Part shown: in pieces, positions 1 through 7,822 of the stretch
Layout of the letters: the number at the start of each line of letters is the position of its first letter
How positions within the stretch are numbered: the stretch's first letter is position 1
Source of the DNA: Maribellus luteus
GTDB lineage: Bacteria > Bacteroidota > Bacteroidia > Bacteroidales > Prolixibacteraceae
Assembly (NCBI RefSeq): GCF_003576475.1
Contig: NZ_QWGR01000001.1
Coordinates: 673,607-737,606 of the forward strand
Direction: 5' to 3'
DNA length: 64,000 nucleotides
Program-made: the position numbers and the translations under genes
Notes under the pieces: generated by a model
Seen by the model: the letters and a program-made list of their open reading frames with translations, nothing else
What the model was told of the DNA's origin: nothing
The model's database searches: none

Positions 1-3000
1 AATTCCCGTGCTCAGAAACTACATGTTACGGGGAAAGTAATAACACAGGATGACAAGTTCGGCATGCCGGGGGTTTCAATCATAGTAAAAGGAACCACAA
101 CAGGAACGGTAACAAATGTTGACGGTGATTACGCAATTGATGCTCCTGCAGACGGCATTCTTGTTTTTTCCTTTATAGGAATGACTACTCAAGAGATTCC
201 GGTTAATAACAAAAGTCTGATTAATGTATCATTAACAGAAGAAACAACCGGACTTGATGAAGTTGTTGTGGTGGGTTATGGAGTACAGAAGAAGGTTAAC
301 CTGTCGGGAGCCGTAGATGCAATTGACTCTAAAGAGCTGGAGAGTCGTCCTATTATTAACCTTTCTCAGGGATTGCAAGGTGTTGCACCAAACCTGAACA
401 TCGATTTCGTGAGTGGAGAACCTGGGCAGGCCGCTCAAATTAACATTCGTGGTATGACATCGATTAACGGAGGTGAACCATTGATTTTAATCGACGGGGT
501 GCCCGCTGATGCATGGGAACTTAACCGGCTTTCTCCTGAGGATGTTTCGGATATTTCGGTATTAAAAGATGCTTCATCAGCTGCAATTTATGGTGCCAGA
601 GCTGCATTTGGCGTTGTTTTAATTACTACTAAATCTGGATCGAAAGAAGGGATTCACATTAGTTACAACAATAACATGTCATGGTCTAAACCAACTCTTT
701 TGCCGAATAAGATTAACGATCCTTACATTTATATGCGTCTTCAGGAATTATCATCAGATAACACTCCCTGGGATGTAATAAACTATAGCGACGAAACATA
801 TGCATGGGCAAAAGAGCGGTCGGATAATCCGGGCGAAACGGTGGGAGTACGCATAAATCCGAATGACCCATCAAGTTGGGAATATATGGGAAACAAAGAC
901 TGGACCTACTACTTTTTAGATGACTATACCCTTTCGCAAAAACATCATTTACAACTCGATGGTAAAACGGAGAAGACACGCTTTTACCTTTCAAGTTCTT
1001 ACGACAATGAGAATGGTGCTTTAAAACTTGCGGAAGATAATTTTAAAAGATACAGTATCAGAAGTAAGGTAGATTATACACCTTTTAAATGGCTTACCAT
1101 TGGAAACAATACCTTGTTTACCATGACCGAAAGGAATGAACCATCATACTTGTCAATTTGGGACTTGTATAATTTTGCGCCAACATCATACGATAAAAAC
1201 CCGGATGGTACCTGGGCCAACTCTGCAGTTGGAATTGCGGCAGCAAAACTCGTAGATGGGGGAAAAGTTGATAATAAATACAACAGTACACAATCAACCT
1301 TTAATGCAGAGGCACGGTTTTTCGATGGTGCGCTAAAGGTTAATTCTGATTTTACAATCCGTAAAGGAACGAGCAATTACGGATGGTACTATTCGAAATA
1401 CAACATCGGTTACGGGCCCGAAGATATTCGTGAAGTTGGAGTGAATGAAGCTTATCGAAGTGCAACCTTCGACACCTACAATGTTTTTAATATTTACACC
1501 ACCTTTAACAAAACCTTTAACGATCACCAACTAACTGCTCTTGTCGGGTTTAATCAGGAGTACAGTAATTCTGAGTGGTTTAGTGCACAACGAGATATGG
1601 TAATATCGAGTTCGCTGCCTACCATTGCACTGGCAACAGGAGAGGATTTTGTGGATGAAAGTATTACCGACTGGGCAATTCGTGGAGCTTTTTATCGTCT
1701 TAATTATATCTTTCGCGACCGATACATTGTAGAATTTAACGGACGTTACGATGGTTCGTCAAAGTTCCCAAAGACAAGTCGCTTTGGTTTTTTTCCTTCT
1801 GCCTCAGTTGCATGGCGTGTCGACCGCGAAAATTTTATGAAATCAATAGAACATGTTATCAGTACATTTAAAGTAAGGGCTTCATATGGTTCTCTCGGAA
1901 ACCAAAATGTTACAGCTTATGGCTACATTCCAACTATGAATGCCAGTGAGGGCAGTTATATGGTTGACGGTGAGTTGCCTCAACGAGTTTCGCCACCTCA
2001 ACTGGTTTCGGATAATTACTCCTGGGAAACTGTTTCGACATTAAACTTTGGTTCCGACCTTGGTATTTTAAAAGACAAACTTTATGCAGCATTCGATATT
2101 TACCAAAGAAATACAACAGGGATGCTGACCCAGGGTAAAGACCTGCCAGATGTGCTGGGAGCAAGTGAGCCAAAAGAAAATGCAGCCGACCTGCAAACAA
2201 ATGGCTGGGAATTAACCCTTACTTATAAATCAAGTTTTAATTTAGCCAGCAAACCTTTCAATTTTAGTAGCCGGTTTATATTATCCGACAGCCGGGCCTG
2301 GATCACCGGTTTCGATAATCCGAATAAAAACCTGAGTCAATACTACATTGGGCAGGAATTTGGCGAGATCTGGGGTTTGGAAAGCGATGGTTTTTATCAA
2401 ACGGTTGAAGAAACACAGGCCTTAGATGAAACTACTTTGATCCCATGGGGAGCACTTTCTATCGTTCCGGGCTGGCCAAAATACGTTGATCAGGACGGGA
2501 ATGGTAAAATTGAAAAAGGCCTGACAATGGATGATCCTAAGGATGCGAAAATTATAGGAAATACTTCGCCGCGGTTTCGTTTTGGTTTAAATCTTGACTT
2601 TAACTGGAATGGATTTGATGTTCGTACTTTCATACAAGGGATTGCAAAAAAAGACTATTATCCCCGTCATTATTTATACTGGGGATTTTACCAGCAACCA
2701 TATGCCGGTGGGTACGAACATCTTACCGACTTCTATCGTCCTCATGATGACAGCGAGGCAGATATGGCAAAACACTCACAAGCTTATATTGATGCAGGTT
2801 TAGCCAATGCCAACCTCGATGCAAAATATCCTGTGTTACAGGCCTGGCTTGCCGACAGAAACCTGGGTGAAGGGCTTAATTCTTCAAAAGGATTAGCAAC
2901 TCCACAAACCGATTACCTTTTAAGTGCAGCTTACATCCGAATTAAAAACGTTACCGTTGGCTACACCCTTCCAAAAACTTTAACACAAAAAGTAAAACTC

Positions 3001-3153
3001 GACCGCGTTCGTTTTTTTGTAAGTGGTGAGAACCTGGCAGAGTGGTCAGAAGTCGGCGATTATTTCGATCCTGAGGCAGTTACCGATAATGGTCATGGCT
3101 ATGCCTATCCATTCCAAAGAAGATATTCATTTGGTGTAAACATCGACTTTTAA
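1..3153 (+). CDS. SusC-like TonB-dependent outer-membrane receptor, 5' end cut by the window
   Basis: The reading frame is open to base 1, so the true start and signal peptide lie outside; the Met at base 64 is internal. At least 1050 residues are visible. Order: a carboxypeptidase-regulatory-like beta-sandwich (GVSIIVKGTTTGTVTN), the DEVVVVGYG stretch typical of SusC, a plug domain with RGMTSINGG and DGVPAD, then a long beta-barrel ending in an aromatic-rich strand (FGVNIDF), as outer-membrane barrels do. SusC proteins import oligosaccharides with TonB energy and pair with a SusD lid; the SusD follows 24 bases later. It resembles the SusC at 48241 more than the one at 15110: both share RGMTSINGG and the AAFGV plug signature and neither shows an STN domain here. 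The substrate cannot be read from sequence. Family call is very sure. Confidence 0.95.
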   Translation, partial: NSRAQKLHVTGKVITQDDKFGMPGVSIIVKGTTTGTVTNVDGDYAIDAPADGILVFSFIGMTTQEIPVNNKSLINVSLTEETTGLDEVVVVGYGVQKKVNLSGAVDAIDSKELESRPIINLSQGLQGVAPNLNIDFVSGEPGQAAQINIRGMTSINGGEPLILIDGVPADAWELNRLSPEDVSDISVLKDASSAAIYGARAAFGVVLITTKSGSKEGIHISYNNNMSWSKPTLLPNKINDPYIYMRLQELSSDNTPWDVINYSDETYAWAKERSDNPGETVGVRINPNDPSSWEYMGNKDWTYYFLDDYTLSQKHHLQLDGKTEKTRFYLSSSYDNENGALKLAEDNFKRYSIRSKVDYTPFKWLTIGNNTLFTMTERNEPSYLSIWDLYNFAPTSYDKNPDGTWANSAVGIAAAKLVDGGKVDNKYNSTQSTFNAEARFFDGALKVNSDFTIRKGTSNYGWYYSKYNIGYGPEDIREVGVNEAYRSATFDTYNVFNIYTTFNKTFNDHQLTALVGFNQEYSNSEWFSAQRDMVISSSLPTIALATGEDFVDESITDWAIRGAFYRLNYIFRDRYIVEFNGRYDGSSKFPKTSRFGFFPSASVAWRVDRENFMKSIEHVISTFKVRASYGSLGNQNVTAYGYIPTMNASEGSYMVDGELPQRVSPPQLVSDNYSWETVSTLNFGSDLGILKDKLYAAFDIYQRNTTGMLTQGKDLPDVLGASEPKENAADLQTNGWELTLTYKSSFNLASKPFNFSSRFILSDSRAWITGFDNPNKNLSQYYIGQEFGEIWGLESDGFYQTVEETQALDETTLIPWGALSIVPGWPKYVDQDGNGKIEKGLTMDDPKDAKIIGNTSPRFRFGLNLDFNWNGFDVRTFIQGIAKKDYYPRHYLYWGFYQQPYAGGYEHLTDFYRPHDDSEADMAKHSQAYIDAGLANANLDAKYPVLQAWLADRNLGEGLNSSKGLATPQTDYLLSAAYIRIKNVTVGYTLPKTLTQKVKLDRVRFFVSGENLAEWSEVGDYFDPEAVTDNGHGYAYPFQRRYSFGVNIDF

Positions 3154-3177
3154 TTAATAACCGGGAATTAAAATATC

Positions 3178-4989
3178 ATGAAGAAAATAATAACACTACT
3201 AAGTATAGCTTTCATTGTGCTGTTTTCGGCATGCAACGATGAATACATGGACCGTTTTCCTAAAACTTCTATTGGGGAAGAAAATTTCTTTAAAACCGAG
3301 GAGGACCTGAAAATATTTCTCTATAACCTGTATAGTTTTGACGGAGTCTGGAATTATTCAAATGATGGATACAATACTTCAGACAACATGGCCAATACGG
3401 GTGTTTCTGAGATAAAAAACATCATGCTTAGTGATAATCCGTCATCGGCAACGGTTACAGGAGGATGGAGTTGGAGCAGGTTGCGGAATATTAACCTGTT
3501 TCTCGAGAATTTTGGAGGTGCAAATGTGTCGGAAGACCTATTGGCTCACTACGAAGGTGTTGGACGGTTTTTTAGGGCCCGGTTTTATATGGGAATGGTT
3601 CAACGTTACTCCGATATCCCCTGGTACGACCAGGTACTTGGAACATCTGATGAGGACTTACTTTACAAGGCACGAGATCCGCGGGATTTGGTTGTTCAGA
3701 AATTATTTGAAGATTATGATTTTGCAGGCAAAAATGTAAAAAGCAGTCAACCCGTTGGTGCGGTTGACAAATGGACTGTTTTAGCTTACAAAGCCCGTCA
3801 TGCCTTGTACGAGGGAACATTTAGAAAATACCATCCCGAACTCGAATTACAATCGACTGCAAATACCTACTTAGAAATGGCACGTGATGCAGCGAAGGAA
3901 ATAATGGACAATGGTGGTTTTTCTATTTATAACACCGGTAACCCGAACAGCGATTACCTGAAACTATTTACTAGTACCAATCTGGTTGGAAACTCAGAAG
4001 TCATTTTCGCCAGTTTGGCTGAAGATCAAATTGTGAACAGCGGCTACTGGGGGTTTGTTTTTGGGAACTACGAAGTTTGTCCATCAAAAGACTTACTACA
4101 AGCTTATCTTATGACGGATGGAAGTTTCTATACGCAACAACCGGGGTACGAAACAAAACTGTTTGTAGAAGAATTTGAAAATCGTGATCCTCGATTAACA
4201 CAAACTTACGCATATCCAGGTTGGGAATTGATAAACAGCAGCGGTTTCGACCAGGGGGCAGGTATTTACAAACAGCAGCTTCAAAAGAATTTTACAGGTT
4301 ACCATCAGATTAAAGGATTTGTAAACGATAAAGATGCTACAGTTCAAAACAGTATCGACTTTCCATCATTACGTTATGCCGAAATTCTTTTAATTTATGC
4401 TGAGGCAAAAGCCGAGTTAGGTGAATTAACACAGAATGACCTGGACATATCGATTAATAAACTTCGAGACCGTGTACAAATGCCACACATGACATTGAAT
4501 CCGGCAGTTGAATCGGTGCAGGAAAGCCGTTATCCGAATGTAGCTTCACCACTGAAAAATGAAATCCTGGAAATTCGCAGGGAGAGAAGAATTGAGCTGG
4601 CACTTGAAGGCTACCGCTACGATGATTTAATGCGTTGGGCGGCAGGTAAACTTCTGGAAAAAGAACCTGTTGGTTTGTATTTTCCCGGACTTGGGAAATA
4701 TGACCTGAATGGTGATGGTGCAGAAGATATTGTTTTGCTTGATATAAGCGAATCTATTCCCGCAGCAAATGACAAAGAAATTAACTCAAAAGGTGAAACA
4801 TTGATTTATTACCGTGTTGGTCAGCAAGATAGCGATGCCTCGGTATACATCAGCGGCGACAACAAAGGTTATATTTTATCTGTAAAAGAAAGAGGAACAT
4901 TCCTCGAGCCTAAATATTATTATCGCCCGATTCCACAGACTCATGTTACGGTAAATCCAAACCTGACACAAATTTTTGGATGGGAGTAA
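3178..4989 (+). CDS. SusD/RagB-family surface glycan-binding lipoprotein
   Basis: A 603-residue partner of the upstream SusC. The N-terminus is a lipoprotein signal with the Cys at about residue 19 (LFSAC), so it is probably tethered on the outer membrane. The body has the alpha-helical, TPR-like SusD fold signatures: LRNINLFLEN near residue 100, the RFFRARFYMGMVQRY helix near 130, and the C-terminal block with LRYAEILLIYAEAKAELG, the EIRRERRIELALEG helix and YDDLMRW. It ends in the usual RPIPQTHVTVNPNLTQ tail. SusD proteins bind glycan and act as a lid over SusC. Spacing of 24 bases to SusC and 23 to the next gene indicates one operon. Substrate unknown. Confidence 0.95.
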   Translation: MKKIITLLSIAFIVLFSACNDEYMDRFPKTSIGEENFFKTEEDLKIFLYNLYSFDGVWNYSNDGYNTSDNMANTGVSEIKNIMLSDNPSSATVTGGWSWSRLRNINLFLENFGGANVSEDLLAHYEGVGRFFRARFYMGMVQRYSDIPWYDQVLGTSDEDLLYKARDPRDLVVQKLFEDYDFAGKNVKSSQPVGAVDKWTVLAYKARHALYEGTFRKYHPELELQSTANTYLEMARDAAKEIMDNGGFSIYNTGNPNSDYLKLFTSTNLVGNSEVIFASLAEDQIVNSGYWGFVFGNYEVCPSKDLLQAYLMTDGSFYTQQPGYETKLFVEEFENRDPRLTQTYAYPGWELINSSGFDQGAGIYKQQLQKNFTGYHQIKGFVNDKDATVQNSIDFPSLRYAEILLIYAEAKAELGELTQNDLDISINKLRDRVQMPHMTLNPAVESVQESRYPNVASPLKNEILEIRRERRIELALEGYRYDDLMRWAAGKLLEKEPVGLYFPGLGKYDLNGDGAEDIVLLDISESIPAANDKEINSKGETLIYYRVGQQDSDASVYISGDNKGYILSVKERGTFLEPKYYYRPIPQTHVTVNPNLTQIFGWE

Positions 4990-5012
4990 TTTAACCGGTA
5001 AAACAAATTATT

Positions 5013-5774
5013 ATGAAAAGGATATATTTAAAATTCATAGCTATTCTCTCTCTTGCAGTAAGTTGTGTTCCCAGTTTCGACCAGGAAGGCGAACTTCCTG
5101 ACAATCCCGCAATTCTTGAAATTATTGTAGGAAATGAAAACGGGAAATTACCACTTGAAAACGCGATTGACAATGATACAAAGATTGATACAATCTGGAT
5201 AAAAGACCGAACGGCAGATTATTCCAACGTTTATTTGCGTGGTAATTTGGCTCCGGGTTGTGTTGCCGTTCCGCTCGAAGGTGCTCCCGGTTTTGGGAAA
5301 TACGGCGATTTTTCAAAACCGGCAAAATACCGTATTACTGCGCCTACCGGAAATTCAGCTGACTGGACTGTTGTATTGGCAGAATATATTCCTCCGGTAG
5401 GATGTTTGGCCGACCGGTGGGGTGGAGATGTTACCTGCATTGACGGAGTTTGGGCAAGCTATAGCCCGGCTGCCTGCACTGGTGTAAAAGTTAATAACGA
5501 CTGCCAAAGAGTAAACATTACATTCGCATTTTGGGCCGATGGAGGAGCAGTAGTTACACTCGAACTGCAGCTTGGCGAGATTGATTTTGATACTTTTACC
5601 GGAGAACTTACTTTGCTTAACGATGTGAATTTCTCGTCTTACGGAGCAGATATGACTTTCCATGCAGGACCTGCCGGGACTTACGATGCAACTGCAAACA
5701 TTTTACATTTGAACTTGAAATTTAGTGGTTACGATATAGGAGGAGAATATTATCCGTTTACAGTATCCCAATAA
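5013..5774 (+). CDS. PUL-associated lipoprotein in the SusE/surface glycan-binding position
   Basis: A 253-residue lipoprotein with the acylated Cys at about 18 (LAVSC). Residues 30-125 look like a small beta-sandwich of the DUF5018 kind: a PLEGAPGFG segment followed by YRITAPTGNSADWTVV. The C-terminal half is a second beta-rich domain of no family I recognise. The third gene after SusC-SusD commonly encodes a surface glycan-binding protein, so a binding role is inferred, not shown. The lipoprotein at 20181 in PUL 2 has the same plan (LDGAPELG, then YKVTAADGKT and WTV), suggesting common descent. A hairpin about 40 bases downstream probably ends this operon. Confidence 0.75.
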   Translation: MKRIYLKFIAILSLAVSCVPSFDQEGELPDNPAILEIIVGNENGKLPLENAIDNDTKIDTIWIKDRTADYSNVYLRGNLAPGCVAVPLEGAPGFGKYGDFSKPAKYRITAPTGNSADWTVVLAEYIPPVGCLADRWGGDVTCIDGVWASYSPAACTGVKVNNDCQRVNITFAFWADGGAVVTLELQLGEIDFDTFTGELTLLNDVNFSSYGADMTFHAGPAGTYDATANILHLNLKFSGYDIGGEYYPFTVSQ

Positions 5775-5812
5775 AAGCAATTTTCGCATAGATTTAGATT
5801 AGTTAGATTAAG

Positions 5813-5839
5813 AGGCCGAAGCGTGTACACCTTCGGCCT
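5813..5839 (+). terminator. Hairpin terminator after PUL 1
   Basis: A perfect 9-bp stem (AGGCCGAAG and CTTCGGCCT) with a 9-base loop lies 38 bases after the lipoprotein stop. A short AT-rich stretch follows but no long T run, so it may be a moderate terminator or a 3'-end stabilising hairpin. It separates the SusC/SusD operon from the phosphatase block. Confidence 0.65.
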
Positions 5840-5854
5840 ATATTTAGAGAAAAA

Positions 5855-6723
5855 ATGAACGAAATGAAGACCAAATTCTTTTTAATGGCATTTGCATTAC
5901 TGCTTACTATGCAAATGTTCGCATCAAAAAAGAACGACAAAAAATTCAGTTTTGCTTTTTTTACAGATATTCACCTGAATAAGAACCATCTTGAAAAGAA
6001 TCATGGCGGATTCCAGGGTATAGAAAAAGCAATCGCAGATGCAAAAAAACAAAAGGTTGATTTTATTATGACCGGCGGCGACAACGTTGATATTGATGCC
6101 ATCAAAACAGAAGACGCGCAAATTGCTCACACACTATATTCAAAATATGCGAGAATTATCCACAATGCCGGAGTTGATTATTATGCAGCCATAGGTAACC
6201 ACGACAGATTTTGGGGATGCCCCAATGATGATCAATTGTATAACGATGGCTTGTTTGAAAAATATGTAAATAAGAGCTACTATTCTTTCGATCATAAAGG
6301 TTGGCACTTTATTGTTTTGAATACTGCCAACTCTGTTGTCGATGAAGAACAAAAACAATGGCTTAGCAGTGATTTGGAAAATATTGATGCTAAAACACCA
6401 ATTGTTATTGCAACACACGTTCCTTTTTTATCCGTTTATTATCCGGCATTAGACGGGAAATATACAAGCGCCGATACCTTTTCTAATTTTAAAGAAATCT
6501 GGGATATGTTTGATGGGAAAAATCTTAAACTGGTATTGCAGGGGACATGCATTTATACGAAGAAATTAAAGTAAAAGGAGTGCAATTTATTACCGCAGGT
6601 GCAGTTTCCGCCAGTTGGTGGGGCGGTGATTACCATGGAACAGAAGAGGGCTATTTAAAGGTCAGCATCAATGGTGATGATTTCGGCTGGGAATATGTCG
6701 ATTATGGCTGGGAAGCAAAATAG
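5855..6723 (+). pseudogene. Calcineurin-type metallophosphoesterase, broken by one frameshift
   Basis: The first frame stops at 6574 after 239 residues, but the protein continues in another frame to a stop at 6721-6723. Metal-binding motifs are in order: FTDIHL near residue 35, GGDNVD near 72, GNHDR near 113 and ATHVP near 188. The last motif should read QGHMHLYEEI; the DNA has CAGGGGACATGCAT where one C appears missing near 6544, turning the GHxH loop into GTCIYTKK and a quick stop. After the shift the tail reads normally (VQFITAGAVSASWWGG ... WEYVDYGWEAK). The N-terminus is a signal peptide. Family members hydrolyse phosphomono- or diesters with two metal ions. Either a recent inactivating mutation or a single-base sequencing error explains it; the otherwise intact reading favours a very recent event or an error. 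Confidence 0.85.
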
Positions 6724-6854
6724 CCTGATTGATAAAGGTTATCTGTCGAAAACTACAATCGTTAGCGTTCCGTTTTCTCGTTTTACTTTTACTTTGTAGG
6801 AACATAACTTATTGACTAAAAACATTAGTATCATATTCATTAAAATAATTATAA

Positions 6855-7601
6855 ATGAAAATATCTATCATAAATATATTTATTATCATCTTTTTACTTG
6901 GTTGTGTAGCATGCAAGCATCAGGCTCAACCACTTTCAGAACTACAACTTCAGCCTACAGGACAGGCATGGGGCGCATTATATCAACAGCAAGCAGCCGA
7001 ATACAAAGCGCTCTGTTATCAGGCATACAATATTGCCCGCCTGCGCTTAGATGAAAAACTGCAAAATGATTCAGGAAGACAGTTGGTTATTGTTACGGAT
7101 ATTGATGAAACTGTTCTTGATAACAGTCCATATTTTATCAATCTTGCCCGGGAAGGAAAAGTATATAGCGATTCTACCTGGGTTGAATGGACTGCTGAAA
7201 TAAAATGCGATACGATTCCGGGTGCCAGTCATTTCTTGAAATATGCCGACAAAAAGGGCGTTACCATTTATTATATCAGCAACCGTTTGGAAGTAGAATT
7301 ACTGCCGACAATTAAAAATCTTGAAAAATGGGGATTTCCTTATGCTGACAAAGAACACGTATTCCTAATGAATTTGAAAGATAACAGTAAAGAATCAAGA
7401 CGGTTAAGTATTGGTGAAGATTGTGAAGTTGTTTTGTATCTTGGCGACAAGATGGGAGATTTTAGTAGTTATTTTGATCATTTAGATAGAACTGAAATGA
7501 CTGAGCGGACAAAGAACCGCGCGTCTTCTTTCGGCGACAAATTTATTGTGTTGCCAAATAATATGTATGGCGATTGGGATGATGTTCTCTCCAAAAACTA
7601 A
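6855..7601 (+). CDS. Acid phosphatase lipoprotein, e(P4)/class C HAD family (5'-nucleotidase type)
   Basis: A 248-residue lipoprotein with a Cys near residue 17 (LLGC). The HAD nucleophile motif DIDETVLDNSPY has its two aspartates at about 82 and 84. YYISNR is motif 2, a Lys-rich KDNSKESRR stretch is the likely motif 3, and LGDKMGDF supplies the metal-binding aspartates. This is the layout of Haemophilus lipoprotein e(P4), a surface phosphomonoesterase that dephosphorylates nucleotides. A periplasmic or surface role in releasing phosphate or nucleosides is inferred. It sits 131 bases after the broken metallophosphoesterase and before a decayed copy of such a gene. Length is normal for the family. 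Confidence 0.9.
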   Translation: MKISIINIFIIIFLLGCVACKHQAQPLSELQLQPTGQAWGALYQQQAAEYKALCYQAYNIARLRLDEKLQNDSGRQLVIVTDIDETVLDNSPYFINLAREGKVYSDSTWVEWTAEIKCDTIPGASHFLKYADKKGVTIYYISNRLEVELLPTIKNLEKWGFPYADKEHVFLMNLKDNSKESRRLSIGEDCEVVLYLGDKMGDFSSYFDHLDRTEMTERTKNRASSFGDKFIVLPNNMYGDWDDVLSKN

Positions 7602-7611
7602 ACTTAATTTT

Positions 7612-7759
7612 ATGGAAAATTTTCTGACGTTTGAGGGGGAGAACCTTAAATTGATGCATGCTCAAAAGCATATAAATTTTTAAGTTTCGACTATTAAAAG
7701 TTATTATTAAAGGTGCCGATGTTGACTTGGAATACCTTGATCTAGGTTGGGGGAAATAA
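7612..7759 (+). pseudogene. Decayed 3' fragment of a second metallophosphoesterase
   Basis: Two short pieces match the C-terminal part of the metallophosphoesterase at 5855. Bases 7612-7683 read FEGENLKLMHAQKH, parallel to FDGKNLKLVLQGHMH. Bases 7682-7759 read LLKVIIKGADVDLEYLDLGWGK then stop, parallel to YLKVSINGDDFGWEYVDYGWEAK then stop. The segment between them is deleted and the catalytic histidines are degraded. I infer a former tandem or neighbouring copy largely removed, with the acid phosphatase gene now between the two relics. The match is by eye over short stretches, so moderately sure. Confidence 0.6.
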
Positions 7760-7770
7760 GAGAATTTTTA

Positions 7771-7799
7771 TTTGATTTTTGTGCATTATCATATTTTTG
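7771..7799 (+). promoter_or_regulatory. Bacteroidota-type promoter for the propeller/phosphoesterase gene
   Basis: TTTG at 7771-7774 and TATTTTTG at 7792-7799 fit the Bacteroidota consensus of TTTG at -33 and TAnnTTTG at -7, with 17 bases between. The -7 box ends 23 bases before the ATG at 7823. A second TTTG at 7778 also exists. By-eye match in AT-rich DNA. Confidence 0.45.
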
Positions 7800-7822
7800 T
7801 AAATAATTAAAAATCAACACCT

